A stretch of DNA of 64,000 nt from Ichthyosporea sp. XGB-2017a. Its lineage: Eukaryota; Opisthokonta; Ichthyosporea. The position numbers were made by a program, and so were the translations under genes. This document shows positions 9,903-21,700 of this stretch, one piece after another. Numbering within the stretch: the first letter of the stretch is position 1; each line of letters opens with the position of its first letter. The notes beneath the pieces are model-generated. The model saw only the letters and a list, made by a program, of their open reading frames with translations, ran no database searches and had not been told where the DNA came from. The stretch is taken from the NCBI GenBank assembly GCA_002811675.1, contig PDIM01000003.1:1-64000 (forward strand), read 5' to 3'.

Positions 9903-10800
9903 ATGACAACGATAACAAGAATTCTTTGTTTTAGCCATGGCAATAAACCTTTTTATTTTGAAAATGAACTAGCGGTCACAAAGAAATTATTGGTAAAGGA
10001 ACCTGTGCTACGGGCATTATCCGGTGGGAAGTCAAGAAGCAAGGCAAAACGATGTTTAAGCATTGGTCGAAACATTAACTACAGAATGGTTGGTTATAAA
10101 CAGGTACGGACCATACCAAAGAGTGTTAAAGATATTCTTGACAGAGAGCCTTCAACTCTAACATGATGGGTGGAAGATTAAATCGAAGAGTAATTAGTTA
10201 TTCAAAGTCAGTTAAAATATTTTGGTACTTGAACTACATTGCCTACTGCACGAAGAAAAAGAGTTTGTATCCGCAGACCCAAAGTATATTAAGTCAAAAG
10301 GATCCCTGAAGGTCCATGAGATAGTTTTTAGTTCTGCTTTTACTACTAACGAGTGCGCATTGCATTGTTCCTATTGCTTCACAGTTTCATGGTGTAGTAA
10401 ACCATGTCAGCAACCCAATACCAGGTTGTGTTTAGAAAGGGTGGGCCGTGGGTTATAATGTGTAACAAGTACGGGTATTTTGGAAGAGTTAGAAATTCAA
10501 TGAATCTGAGACGGAAAGGTCTCGAAGATAAACAAAAATCAAAATATGGGATGGGCTGCAGACAGCACTTTACATAAGCGCTACCTGAAGGATATGGGCA
10601 TGTAAGCAATGGATGTTGCTGCAGGGCACCGCGGGGACGGCGATGAGTGTGTCCTAGGTAGAACCAGGGAAGAGGATCTACCTCCGGAAGACAAAGAGCC
10701 GTTTGACAAATTGACTCCTCGTGAAAGCGGTAAGGTCAATATTGGTCAAGGAGCCACTACTGGTGGCAACTACATTTTGGGATCCACTGCCAAGCCCACT
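9903..10800 (+). pseudogene. Decayed ribosomal protein L2-like (organelle type) sequence
   Basis: No single frame is open, but successive frames read like bacterial/mitochondrial L2 in the right order. About 10005-10160 gives LSGGKSRSK, then YRMVGYKQ, then IPKSVKDI, resembling SGGRN, YR(M/I)VDFKR and IP..V..I of L2. About 10230-10280 gives IAYCTKKKSLYPQ (IAL..Y....Y..APQ). Near 10385 comes HGVVNHVSNPIPG (GTVVHN.E..PG). At 10417-10540 comes VVFRKGGPWVIM, then GRVRNSMNLRRKGLEDKQKSKYGMG (IGxVxNxxHNLRxLGKAGRxRWxG). Near 10600-10650 comes MGM-stop-AMDVAAGHRGDGDE (GVAMNPVDHPHGGGE). Stops and frame changes interrupt it at least four times. The right edge is uncertain. It may be a dead nuclear copy of an organellar-type rpl2. 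Confidence 0.5.
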
Positions 10801-11191
10801 GGTAAAGGAAAGATCTGTGGAAAAAAGGCGCTTTTATTGACACCCACTCCCCACAGGCATGGAGTTCCTTTTAGTTGGTCCAATGCGATAAGTAGTCTCC
10901 ATCCTTGTAACTGGTGATACCTCTTTCCAATACACAGTCACTTATTCACGCTCGTACTCCGCTCCATGGTCGGGTCTCTAACCATATCTGGAGTCTGCGC
11001 CCTGCAAGGGTTACAGTGACACCCTCACTCCCTTCTACTTCAAGGAAGATAACCCCTCTGTAACTCCACCTAGAAGGCCATTCCCCACTTATCACCTCAC
11101 GCACAAAGTAAGTATACCTTTCCACAACACCGCACATGTCTTTTTTCCCATGCAGAGCTTCCAATTAGTTTGGCATCTCCGGCTAGTTTTC

Positions 11192-12436
11192 TTAAGAATA
11201 CACACAGTCCTGTCTCTCTGTACACGTAGAGGAATCTTGCTTGTGGCATATATAGTGGGATGTGTGGCGATATTCAAAGTGACAAAGCCTCTTAACTTCA
11301 TTGGACTTCAGCAAGAGCTTCATCTGGAAGTGCCTCAGGGGTGCATCCCCCCACCGTGACAGGTATATTTGATGGGTGGCATCAATGTGGTTAACAAACT
11401 CCACAAACCTCGGGGACCGGAAGGTGGGCACGTGACATATCTCAAAGTTATTGTACACAAGGAGTGGCTCATGCCTATCCCTGTCCTCCTTCGAGGGCAG
11501 CTCAAAGTTATTCTCCTTCATTTGCTGCAACGCCTCCGGGTGGGAGCTAACAAAGATATCAATTTCATCATCCATCCCTCGGGTAACAAACAGGGCGTCT
11601 GTTTCTATCGCCACATAGGCATACTTCACCTCCTCTCCTAGATCAAACAAATTCCCGGATATTTCACTGAGGATTAAGGAGTCTGTATCCAGTCTTAAAT
11701 AGTAATCCAACTGCCTCACTAGTGGATGATCAAACACCAACTTGAACCAGAAACGGATCATGTGGTTATATCCCGGTAATCGCGGCCCAAACTCTGCTGC
11801 AATATCAGGTCGTACACGATTGATATCCCAGGTAAACCCCGCAGGAAAATCAAACTTCAATCCAACAAATACCAGCTTCACCCCAATCTCATCTACGCCT
11901 TTGAGTTCTGATTCTGTTTGCTTCTGTAGCACTGTTGCGATTGTCTTGCCAATCTGATACACGCGGCCATCATCCACTTGATCATTCTCATAAAAGATTA
12001 TCACTGGATATCCATATCTTCTATTAAAATTCTTCTGTAAAAGAGGAATGGATTGAGTGATTTCATTTATCTCTTTATCCTTTCCTTTCATCAGGTACAG
12101 AATGGCAATCCTCTTCCCCAGTACATTAAATTGGATAGTTCCGTCATCCACAATGCCATTCCAGATATGATACGAGTGAACACCAACACTCCTCTTTTGA
12201 CTGCTGCTAGTCCTCGTAATCCCACTATTCATGCCCCATGTGGTAGTCATTCGTGCCCCAGAGAACTGGTACCAGGCAATAAATAAGAATATCACCATAC
12301 AATTAATCAACAACACCTTGAGCAACACTCCTCGATTACACTTCCAGCTTCGTGGCTTGGCAAGTAACACCATATCAAACACCTTTGAGGAAACCACCCC
12401 TCCTCCTCCCCCACGCTCTGTCCCCAGCTGTCCCAT
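11192..12436 (-). CDS. GT15 (KRE2/MNT1-type) alpha-1,2-mannosyltransferase A
   Basis: 414-aa type II membrane protein, anchor at about 37-56. GT15 landmarks are AILYLMKGKDKEINEI (111-126), YNHMIRFW (223-230), LRLDTDS with the DTD at 250-252, the NNFEI block (329-333) that corresponds to the catalytic glutamate region of yeast Kre2, and RWGDAPLRHF (361-370). Kre2/Ktr enzymes transfer mannose from GDP-mannose in alpha-1,2 linkage to O-linked and N-linked chains in the Golgi. It is a close paralogue of 27589-28929; the ends CTERQDC and CNERQNC correspond. It is divergent from the fucosyltransferase-like gene at 12848. ATG 12436 is used; an inner ATG 22 codons on would also keep the anchor. Confidence 0.88.
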   Translation of the reverse strand: MGQLGTERGGGGGVVSSKVFDMVLLAKPRSWKCNRGVLLKVLLINCMVIFLFIAWYQFSGARMTTTWGMNSGITRTSSSQKRSVGVHSYHIWNGIVDDGTIQFNVLGKRIAILYLMKGKDKEINEITQSIPLLQKNFNRRYGYPVIIFYENDQVDDGRVYQIGKTIATVLQKQTESELKGVDEIGVKLVFVGLKFDFPAGFTWDINRVRPDIAAEFGPRLPGYNHMIRFWFKLVFDHPLVRQLDYYLRLDTDSLILSEISGNLFDLGEEVKYAYVAIETDALFVTRGMDDEIDIFVSSHPEALQQMKENNFELPSKEDRDRHEPLLVYNNFEICHVPTFRSPRFVEFVNHIDATHQIYLSRWGDAPLRHFQMKLLLKSNEVKRLCHFEYRHTSHYICHKQDSSTCTERQDCVYS

Positions 12437-12847
12437 CTCCTTGCTATAGTTACCTTACTTGCACAAAGGTTGCAGTCATATGAGGGGGATGGATCCACAC
12501 CTGTGCACACCTTTAATATACTAAGTAGATCAAGGACCACACGTCACACTAGAACAGCTGTACACTACATGGACCTCCCCAGGAATGTACAGATATATGA
12601 CAATTAGACCCCTAGCCCCTATCTCCCTCTGGCCTCTGTGGTCACTGGCCTGTGGTCTGTGCATGTGCAGCTGCTCCACTGTGTCTACATATTTGTGTAC
12701 ACACATGAAGATAGCTATGTTAGTCACTCTCTTGTTGATTTGAAACAATAGATTTATCATAGCAAGGGTAATTTGACATATAAAGGGGCTCTGGAGTCTG
12801 TGTTACGTGGCACTAAAAGAGGGGGAGTTGGGGTTTTTGAAATAGAC
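12437..12847. promoter_or_regulatory. Divergent promoter region, GT15 A and FUT-like A
   Basis: No gene. ACAGCTGT lies at 12554-12561, 118 nt upstream of the GT15 ATG and 287 nt upstream of the FUT-like ATG. A TATAAAG-type box (about 12778-12784) lies some 65 nt before the ATG at 12848. Confidence 0.45.
12554..12561. promoter_or_regulatory. Palindromic E-box-like octamer ACAGCTGT
   Basis: An exact copy of an octamer also found at 27369, 43273 and 52959, each upstream of a secretory-pathway gene here. CAGCTG is a classical bHLH target core; function at this site is inference. Confidence 0.35.
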
Positions 12848-14704
12848 ATGAGCTTTGTTAAAGCACTTAGGATCATATCCACTTCCGATAGGGTGGGCTT
12901 GAGGATTTTACTCATCTTATTGGTCTTTGTCATTTTATTAGGCTCACTCGGCTTTTACGCTTACAGTGCTCAGTTGGAGGTGTCAAAGATGACCTGTCTT
13001 TTCACCAATACGGAAAGGATCATTCCTTCAACACCTAATGAGGCCAGTGTTGACGGCGCCATAGCAGTCTTGAAGCCTATGGAGCAGGATATCAGCGTAA
13101 ACAAGGAGCTAATTATGTCTGATGTGGAAAAGGAAAGACAAAGTGAAGCAGTAAAGGCTGCAAAGGGCGTGTACCAAGCCCCCGTTTTGGTTCTCCCAGA
13201 ACCTTCAGAGGTTCCTATGCAGTGCAAGAGGGAAGTGTTGGCACTGGGAGTGCTGAGAGCTGGTATTGCCGTTAGCGATGATGTGAACGCCGCATTTGAA
13301 TCGTTTTATTTATGGGGGGTGAATGTCAATTGCGGACAAAAATGGTTCAGGGAAGTGCGCATAGCTTTCTATGTATGCATGGTTGCCCAGGAGAGTGACA
13401 AGGAGAGAAGGGACCAATGGAGCAAGGATTTGAAATTGCTGTTACAGGAAGTACGGCCTGGATTGGAAAAAAATCTCGAAGAGGAACTTACAGTATCACA
13501 GTCATTTAGAAATACCCTTCAAAATGCAACTTCTGGGTTATTTCAGAAGCGCTATAAGAATAGCATTCCCCTGATCATACAAGGTCTTCAGAAAGGCGAA
13601 ATCGTCCCAAACTCCCCAGCATGGATACAGAGCTATCAAAACCTCCATAGGTCAATTTTAGACCCCGAAAACACCTCCGTTACTAAAAAGTATCTCATTT
13701 TCTCGTGTCCAGAAGGGCCATTTTGGGGGGGCTATGGAGACAGACTAAAAGGAATAACAATGCTATTTATTATTGCCCTACTAACAGATAGGGCTTTTCT
13801 CATTCATCACCCTTCTCCTAGCCTCAGCAGTAGCTTTTCTCCTAATATGATTTCTTGGGAGTTGTCTGAAGCGGAATATCGAGAGAAAGCAGCAGGTATT
13901 CAGCCATTAAGGTGGATTGATTTTGGAACAATGTATAATGACGATTTTGAGGGAAGCCATTTTGGCAATTCGCCAGTTGTGATAATTCACCACAATCAAG
14001 AAGGTGTTATGCAGCTGTTGAAGAACAGCAATTATCAGAACCGAATCAAAGAACTGGGGCTTTTGGACAATGATGGAGCTTTCCTCAACAGCCAAATATT
14101 CAACTATCTATTCAAGTATTCGACAAACTTGAAGAACAGCTTGAAATCATTCGTAGCTAAGAACCATGAGTATGAAACTGATCCTGTCATTGGCATTCAT
14201 ATTCGTACTGGAAGAATAATGAGCAGTGCGGGACATAAAGAAGAGACCACAACAAGGGTAGGTCCGGAACTAGCTGACACTTTTTTCGAAATGGCAATGA
14301 ATGTGGAAGCTCGCAAGGGATTGCAAAATTCCAAATGGTATATTGCATCAGACAATGACTTGTTGAAGCAATGTGCATTAAATGTGTATCCTGGAAAAGT
14401 CATTGTCAAAGAGGAGAAGCCGATACATACACAGGACAATCAATCACCCGAAGAACATGTCGCTACAAGTGCTGACCAAATACTTCTCATGGGTGCTGAT
14501 ATTCTTTTATTTTCTCGCTCTGGATATAGTGAGCTGGCGTTCGAGTACGGACACTTTGACTGCTATTCCGCCTTTAAGTACGACGTAAGTTTTAGTCATA
14601 TTGACAAAAAGTGGTGGTACAATACTTGTAAAAGATTGTATGGACCAAACGTTCAAACTCCGTACGGGAACTTAGAAACATATCCACGCATAATGTCAAC
14701 CTAA
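12848..14704 (+). CDS. Fucosyltransferase-like GT-B enzyme A, type II membrane protein
   Basis: 618-aa protein with an anchor at about 18-38 and a stem of roughly 240 residues that looks charged and partly helical. The catalytic part holds GYGDRLKG (295-302), LLTDRAFLIHHPSP just after it, IGIHIRTG ending at residue 455, and a late SRSGYSELAFEYGHF block. A G-x-G-(D/N)-R motif plus H-x-R-x-G recalls the GDP-fucose-binding fold of GT23/GT37/GT65-like fucosyltransferases, but I cannot assign a CAZy family. The gene at 40596-43139 shares all these blocks. In-frame sequence upstream of 12848 starts at a TTG, so the ATG before the anchor is preferred. Golgi fucosylation or a related transfer is the working role. 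Confidence 0.65.
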   Translation: MSFVKALRIISTSDRVGLRILLILLVFVILLGSLGFYAYSAQLEVSKMTCLFTNTERIIPSTPNEASVDGAIAVLKPMEQDISVNKELIMSDVEKERQSEAVKAAKGVYQAPVLVLPEPSEVPMQCKREVLALGVLRAGIAVSDDVNAAFESFYLWGVNVNCGQKWFREVRIAFYVCMVAQESDKERRDQWSKDLKLLLQEVRPGLEKNLEEELTVSQSFRNTLQNATSGLFQKRYKNSIPLIIQGLQKGEIVPNSPAWIQSYQNLHRSILDPENTSVTKKYLIFSCPEGPFWGGYGDRLKGITMLFIIALLTDRAFLIHHPSPSLSSSFSPNMISWELSEAEYREKAAGIQPLRWIDFGTMYNDDFEGSHFGNSPVVIIHHNQEGVMQLLKNSNYQNRIKELGLLDNDGAFLNSQIFNYLFKYSTNLKNSLKSFVAKNHEYETDPVIGIHIRTGRIMSSAGHKEETTTRVGPELADTFFEMAMNVEARKGLQNSKWYIASDNDLLKQCALNVYPGKVIVKEEKPIHTQDNQSPEEHVATSADQILLMGADILLFSRSGYSELAFEYGHFDCYSAFKYDVSFSHIDKKWWYNTCKRLYGPNVQTPYGNLETYPRIMST

Positions 14705-14715
14705 CACCGATCGAG

Positions 14716-14749
14716 CCCGAAGCTATGTAGCTTGAAGCTAGGCTTCGGG
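14716..14749 (+). other. 3' flank hairpin of FUT-like A
   Basis: cccgaagc (14716-14723) pairs with gcttcggg (14742-14749) around an 18-nt loop, 12 nt after the stop codon. It may be a 3' UTR structure. The rest of 14705-15111 holds CAGCTG at 14793-14798 and no gene. Confidence 0.45.
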
Positions 14750-15111
14750 GCCCAGTTGCACGTGTGTTGGTTGCACAAAACAAAGAAGAGCACAGCTGAC
14801 GTGGTCTGTGGATCTCTCTCCTCCCTTCGCTGTGGAATGTCCTTTGATCAATAAATTCTAGCACACTGCACTTTTCTTCTAAACCTAATTAGAAGCATAA
14901 CCCTCGTTCCTCTATTAGTCTTTGTAAATTGTATGGTTGCTTTGTTTTTGTTTTTCCTTTCCTTCTGTTGCTTTTCTTCGTCTACCAACGCTCTGTTAAA
15001 TCTATTCAGACTATTTAATAGTTTGTGGGATGCACATATAGCCCCATATGTCCATACAACGAAAAGTTTGATAATCAAACATTTAAGATAGGTAGCTTCC
15101 GATTGATTATA

Positions 15112-16371
15112 ATGGTGTCCTATAGAAATTATGCTCGGCCAGAGCCAGGGGTAGAAAATAATGATGCAGTTGGAGGGGGTGCTTTTGTTCCTGCATGGGT
15201 CAAGGAGTTGATGTACAATAGTTTCTTCCTGAAAGGCCTCTGGGGTAAGTCTAGGAGTGTAGGTCTCATTGTGCTGGCCATCTGGGTGGGGGTTGTTTTC
15301 CTGTATACTTCAGTCTCTTTCACTCAGTATGGTACCACTTTCTTGTCCCTCTCTATGTCACCAACAAGCCCCACTGCCAAAGAAAGTGGTGGGATATTTC
15401 CCTCGGAAGAGTACATTAAACAGGCGATGAAGACGGCCCCTGGTGTATGGGCTGGGATTGATGCCGAGGCTCATGGAAGCGGAAAGAGAATCCCCAAATT
15501 GCTGTGGCAAACATGGCGAGATGTACCGTTTCCCCTTCCAGCACATATTCAAAATTTTGTACAGAAGAATCCCTCTTGGGCTTTCCATGCAATGGATGAC
15601 GAGGCATGTCAACAGTTTATGGATCATTTCTTTAAGGGAACACCCATTCTGGGGGCGTACAATAACATCAACCCCAGACTTGGTGCAATGAAGGCCGATA
15701 TTTGGAGGTATGCAGTTTTGTATATATACGGGGGGCTATATGTGGATTCAGATTCCTCATTTGACTGTGATCTAGATGCCTTTGTGCAACCATCAGATGG
15801 ATTCATTTTCGCCAAGGAAGGCAATCCCTTCAAGCAACGCTATGCTGAGGATTTTTACCTTGGGCCAAAGGCGCAATTCAACAGTGAGGAGTTTCTGAAG
15901 GAAGAAGGAATGGGTGACTTTATTGTTGTACAATGGATGTTCTTTTCAGAGCCTCGCCATGTATTCCTGAAGGAGATTTTGGCCAATGTAGTTCGTGTTT
16001 TGGAGAAAATATACCTACGCAAAGAAAACGAAGTCTTTGAGACTCCGGAAAAAATGGTGCAAGAACTTGTTTGGTTCACCACTGGCCCCTCCCTTGTGAC
16101 AGTCTCCGTGCGAAAGGCGTTATGGGAGATGAAAGACCCGCAGGGCCGTTTAAGTGCGGCACCAGGAACACATATGTGGGGATCCAGTTCAGAACCAGGG
16201 TTTGGGATGTATCGGTATGTTGGAGTTGATTTTGGGGTAATCAATGGAGTGTTTAAAAACCAATTCTCGGCTGAATTTCAGAAGGGAAAGAAATCAAAAG
16301 GAGAATTATCCTATTGGATGGAAGAGATTGAGCGCGACAAGTCAGTTTTGAAAAAATACGTAGATTCGTAG
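15112..16371 (+). CDS. GT32-family glycosyltransferase B
   Basis: 419-aa type II membrane protein; anchor at about 49-67 after an unusually long (about 48-residue) cytosolic tail. Landmarks: RIPKLLWQTWRDVP, NPRLGAMKADIWRYAVLYIYGG, then the metal-binding VDSD (DSD at 212-214), and TTGPSLVTVSVRKALW. It is a paralogue of GT32 A at 6479-7663, more similar to it across the catalytic core than either is in the stem. The in-frame extension upstream begins at a GTG, so ATG 15112 is taken as the start. Role as for GT32 A: a Golgi sugar transferase, possibly Och1-like; acceptor unknown. Confidence 0.85.
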   Translation: MVSYRNYARPEPGVENNDAVGGGAFVPAWVKELMYNSFFLKGLWGKSRSVGLIVLAIWVGVVFLYTSVSFTQYGTTFLSLSMSPTSPTAKESGGIFPSEEYIKQAMKTAPGVWAGIDAEAHGSGKRIPKLLWQTWRDVPFPLPAHIQNFVQKNPSWAFHAMDDEACQQFMDHFFKGTPILGAYNNINPRLGAMKADIWRYAVLYIYGGLYVDSDSSFDCDLDAFVQPSDGFIFAKEGNPFKQRYAEDFYLGPKAQFNSEEFLKEEGMGDFIVVQWMFFSEPRHVFLKEILANVVRVLEKIYLRKENEVFETPEKMVQELVWFTTGPSLVTVSVRKALWEMKDPQGRLSAAPGTHMWGSSSEPGFGMYRYVGVDFGVINGVFKNQFSAEFQKGKKSKGELSYWMEEIERDKSVLKKYVDS

Positions 16372-16824
16372 TGCTACTATCAATAATTACTTGCTCCGCA
16401 CATGAATTTTATCTGAAACGAAAGTTAATTGCTCTTCCGTTCGTTTACTCCAATAGCCGTGATTGGGTTATATTACTATAAAGTGATGTCAAAAGGTGCA
16501 TACATTTCCTTCTGCATACTCTTGGAAGTACTATAAATAGTAAAGAGGGAAGATACAGTCTTCACATGTGGATTGCCTCCGCCGTAACCTTTCTTATATA
16601 TAAATTGAACATAAAAAACACTTTGAACCTGGCTTCTCTATCCCACTTTAACCAACGGTCCACACGTTCTCAAAGGCTCACTGAAAGGCAAATGCTTTAT
16701 TATCCAATGTATTACTGCAAATGCTAAAGCTCATCGACATCGACATCATCTAAGAATAAGAAATTAAACAAAAGGCGCCAAGCTGTGGATGGGCTTTTTA
16801 CTCGTGATGAAACCTTCCAATAAT
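16372..16824. other. Convergent intergenic spacer
   Basis: AT-rich spacer between the GT32 B and zinc-finger stops. I see no gene or repeat in it. Confidence 0.5.
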
Positions 16825-18216
16825 TTACTTTGAAAGAGACAGATTCTCGAAGCTTGACCGCAATAAGGGATTGGCTTTTGATTGAGGATAGAAATCTAGG
16901 TCAATTGTATTGTGAAAATTGGTTACGGGAATACCGCCTTTAACCGGACTGGCAAAGAGGGAAGATGATCCGCTTTCAATGCCATGCGAAGCAGGCGCTG
17001 ATATTTCCAAGCAATAATCTTCCTCTTCAAACACTGCTGATTCGGAGAATGTTTTATCATATTTTGAAGATGCAGGTACTGGCTCACTGTTTCTTCGCAA
17101 GGGATGGAACTCATAACTGGAACTGGCACTTAGATTCTGGTCCATCCCAGTGTACGACTTGGGCTGGAAATTGTTTGTAGGGCCTAAATAGTCTCCCGAT
17201 GCGTAGGTGATACTGTTGTCGGGCGCTAAGGGGGCTGTAGTGCTGTTTTCCATATTAAACACCTGTGTAGATTCCGGAGAAACATCGTATAGCGCACCCT
17301 TTAAACAAGGCACTCTTTCCTGCCCCATGGCCGATGATGATACACTGAGCCTATCAAGAGTCTTGCTTAGTTTCCGTGGTATTGCACCGTGTTTAATAGA
17401 GATGTGCTGAGAGAGTGCCCCATCAGAAGCGTAATACTTCGAGCACCCTTCCACAGGGCATTTAAATGTCCTTTTAAGTTCAGCAAAAGTTCTCCTACGT
17501 CGTAGCTTCTTGCTCGCTACCCGAAGTCGCTTTTTACAGTCTACGCAAATGTCTCGGAAACGAACCATACCCGAAGGAGGCGCCCCTCTGTTCTCTTCAT
17601 CCTTTATATCGAAAAATTAAAAATATACAATAGCACTCCTCCATTAGATATTCATGTAGGTACAAGACTCATCACCAATGAAGTCATACGACACACTCTC
17701 AAATGCTCAGACACTTACCATTACTGCAATTTTCGCCTGAAGCAGTGAATTCTGTCGGGCCAATGTGGTAACATATTCAATCAATTTGGCCTTTGATATT
17801 TTAGATAACTTTGCCATCATGCCGCTATCCAAGGATTCCTCTTTTTTTGAATCAAGGGACTCCTCTGAGCTATTATTCAATGAGGAGGATACCCGGTAAC
17901 GAGTTTTATCATCCTTCTCTTCTACTTCTTGTTCTTCCTCGTCTCTTTCATCTCTTCTTCTTGATTTGGCCCCCCTTCCTGTTAATATACTCTCTTCCTT
18001 GCACTCTTCGTTTGCTCCTCCATTCAAGACAGGGGCCATTGGAGTATTCTTCACTTTCTCACGCGCTTCCTTTGCTTCTAGTACGGCCATCTCAAACTTA
18101 CTATCCATCTTTTCAATCTTCCCCCTCACCCCCTCTCCTTCTACGCCTCCCAACCTGTACGGGGGCAGATTCTCCCCTCTTCCTTCTCCCTCCATACCAG
18201 CCATCTGCACCTCCAT
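16825..18216 (-). CDS. C2H2 zinc-finger protein, two exons
   Basis: Two exons, 18216-17719 and 17601-16825, joined across a 117-nt phase-0 intron (17718-17602; donor GTAAGT, acceptor AAAG after a T-rich tract) give a 424-aa protein. Exon 1 encodes an acidic, Ser/Glu-rich N-terminal half ending in a predicted helix that may form a coiled coil (AKLIEYVTTLARQNSLLQAKI). Exon 2 encodes a basic stretch (KKLRRRRTF) and one C2H2 finger, C-x4-C-x12-H-x4-H, in the segment FKCPVEGC to SIKHG, followed by a Ser-rich tail. A single finger next to a basic patch suggests a DNA- or RNA-binding regulator; the target is unknown. The intron is the clearest evidence of GT-AG splicing in this genome. Confidence 0.75.
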
Positions 18217-18796
18217 TTTCCCTATCTTACATTCATATACACACTACCCCTGTGCCCTGATCTGCCACCTGTAATCAAACACTGGAAGAATGATAAAAAA
18301 CCTACACCAGATAAACTATGAACAGATAACTAACTACATAACTATAAGAGCTATATATTAGTATGGAGAGTGCCATACAAAATATCAAACCCTACAAGTC
18401 TGACGTGCGATACAAAAAAAACTATTTATTTCCTGATTGGTGCCTTTCCGTGTTACCAAATATATATTTGTGTTTATTTTTAGCCACCTTGCCCAGCAGA
18501 TTCCCCAACCTTCAATTTCCCATCAAGTGATAAACACAAACAATAAATATAATATTAATGTAACGTACGTGCCTTTGGATTTTTTAGATAGTTCAATAAT
18601 GCATGCGTGCATGTTTGATACCCCGCGACTACCTTGCATGGAGTTGAAGATAACGACAAAACAGAACACCTCCTATTTCCCGAACAGGCTATAAGGAGGA
18701 GTACTGCGGTTACCAGTCCTGTTTCTTCAACTTCTATTATATATGCATGTCTGTTTGGACTCTGAGAGCTTGTAAATTGAACATGCAATGCAAGTC
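18217..18796. other. Intergenic region upstream of the zinc-finger gene
   Basis: AT-rich, with no convincing gene or repeat. It holds the zinc-finger promoter and the 3' flank of the receptor cyclase. Confidence 0.5.
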
Positions 18797-21700
18797 TCAT
18801 CGACTTTCCTGTTGTGCAGGCATCTGTCCAATGTCTTCCAGCCAATACGTTTGCACATCAGCCTTGCCTTTAACCGCAACAATCCCACGTTCACTTATTT
18901 TGAAAATGTTTGGGAAGTGTTCTTGCAAAATTTTATAGGTGAAATGGCTCATTTGAACCCGCTCGGGCATTCCTGTAGATTCCATCCGACTTGCCAAATT
19001 GACAGTATCTCCGAAGATTGAGAATTGAGGAACCGTTGTTCCCAAAACCCCGGCCATGACTGGTCCGCTGTTGATCCCCGCCCGCATTTTCAACTTAATT
19101 GAGTTGTCAAATGGAACAGTAAAATCAGATAAAGTTTTCAACATTTCCAGGCTAAAAATACAAATTTCTTTAGCATGGTTCATACCATTCCTCTGAGGAA
19201 CACCGCTAACAGCCATATAGGCATCTCCAATGGTAGTTATCTTAACTACATCTATATGCTTTGTTATGCTGTCGAACTTTGTAAACAATTCGTTCAGCAT
19301 AAAGATAATATTACTTGCAGAGTTTACATCACACAAACTTGTAAAGCCTACAATATCGTTGAAGAATACAGTCACACTACTAAAATGCATAGGGGCTACC
19401 CCTCCTTCACTTAACAGCTCATCCGCAATAGAAGGCGGCAACATCTCGTGCACTAAGGCAGTGATTTTGTCCTTTTCGCCTCGAAGCTCTTCTGTTTGCT
19501 CGGCAACTAAGTTCTCCAAATTTTGAGTATATGCCTGAAGCTTCTGTGACAAGAGGTCTGTGAATGAGGACTTAAGTTGTGGAAAGATACTTGCAAGATT
19601 GTTAATCAAAGTTTTTGCCACCGGCCTTTTGCTGGCATCCCTGTCAGTTAGCTTGCTCACAAGTTCCTGGACATTGCTGTCCGACAGCGAAGTGCTCAAA
19701 CAATCGATCACTGTCATGGAGTCATTCCACATATCTTCTAACACACCATTGATTGTTCTTTTGTTTACCACACTTTCTAAAACAAATGGTGTCTGGCTCC
19801 AAATTTCATGAAAAATAATTCCACAAGCGAATAGGTCGTCTGCTACGCAACCGCCAGGGTGAAATGGCCTGTCCAAATATTGTAAAATATCTTTTGAATT
19901 TGCCAGAATGTCAACTCTTAAATCTTCAGCCTTACTGGATCCATTAGCTTCATGGTGGTCATAAAATAAGTTTCTAACCGTACCCAGCCTCTCGTGACTA
20001 AAGTAAAATATTTTGGACAGGACGAGTGTATCCGCTGTTTGAATATGAATGGGCTCACGGTCTGTTGAGCTGGTTTGAGTTTCGGATTCAGCACTTTCTC
20101 TCTGTTTGATACTATCAAACTGTTTACTGCGCAAATGATGCAGCCCATAATCAGTAATTTTACAAGTCCATCTATCATCCAGTATACACTTACTGCTTGA
20201 CAAAGAGCCATGGAAGCTGAGACCAACTGTTTTATGTATATATTCCAATCCTTTCGAAATATCCATCATCATACTAGCACTCAGAGTCGGGTCATTACGA
20301 AATTCATAGTCGTTTCTAGCGCGAAGAAAGTCCCTTACAGACCCTCTCCTTTCAAACATCCACATAGTTTTACAAAGAAATACCCCAGATCTCACGTTCG
20401 ATATAGTCATGCCAATAAAGTTATTGAGCTCTTTACAAGAAACTATTCTGCATTGCTTTAGCTCTCTAAGGATCCCACTATCACTTGCTATAGGAGAATG
20501 AACCTCGAACATCTTCCAGTACACATATTCCTCCCTGTATAGACTAAGTCCCCTCTTTCTTCGTTTAAGCGTGTACATACCAGAAGCAACCATTTCTTCT
20601 TGAGCCCCATTACTATTACTAAACGTTTCTTGGCGGTTATCAGCTGGGCTCAAAATTGAGCTTTTGATCAATTTGCTTTCCCTCCCAGTTGATTCGAGTA
20701 AACCAATGGGACCTGTGCTTGTCTTTTTACACACAGATGCCCTGGGAGTTTTGCTGAGGGCCAGCGAAAAATTATTAGACGACAAGCCTCTTAAGGCTCC
20801 TATAGAACGCTCAATTCTTGAATTACCAGATTCTTCCTTGAGGGTTGCATTTGGATGTGGTACATCTACTAACTCTTCCTCGTGTATTAGCCAAAGATCT
20901 TCTGACATTTCGGAATGTCGCCTACTATAAAAGTACATCACAAATGCAAGAAGTACACTAGCTAGCGCACCAGCAGCAATTGCTATAATGACGGCGGTAG
21001 ATAAGGTATTAGAGCTGTCTTCAGTAACCATGTCCGCTGGTATCACCGTATTGGGAGTGCGTGGGTCAGTAGAAAAAAAAATCGGTGACTGGAACATTTC
21101 GATTGCCCCGCCTGGCTTTATCAAACCAATCTGGCGAAGCTCCACAATGAATCCATAGAAAGAACTGTTGGTGTCATTGTTCGTGGAGAACATGTTTTCA
21201 CCAGAACTCATGGCACTCGCCGCACTCAATACCGCCTCAGAGGCATTGAACTGTGACTCTGATTCATTCAAAGGGACTGCCAGAGAGTTCATTATTTCGA
21301 TATCAACTCCATTAAAGTTTCCCTGAGAATCGATGGATATTGTATTTCCCGATGCCGACACGATGGTCGTTTCGTATATTCGTTGAAGAAGCAGTAATCC
21401 GGGAGAAGCAACCATCGCCTTTAGTGTATCCGAAGGACCCGTTGAATATATACTGAATGCATTAATAACCCCACTTTGCTGTACACACGGCTTCGATGCA
21501 TCATAACCATTCAGTTTGGTTATGGCGCTGTTAACGGTGGCATTTAAATAACTCATGTCACACTGGCTACGGCGAAATATATATGTAATTAGTTCATTTG
21601 GCAAGTGACACTCTGTGGAGCCAGCTTTTGATGTTTCAGAAAAATGCTTAAAATTCAAGCATGCGGACTTCACATTGTAATGATTCAGTATTTGCGTTGC

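Noticed and set aside
351-16371. Bacterial capsule locus or contamination
   Set aside because: GT-AG introns, type II Golgi topology, PMT with MIR repeats, TPPP and receptor cyclase show nuclear eukaryotic DNA.
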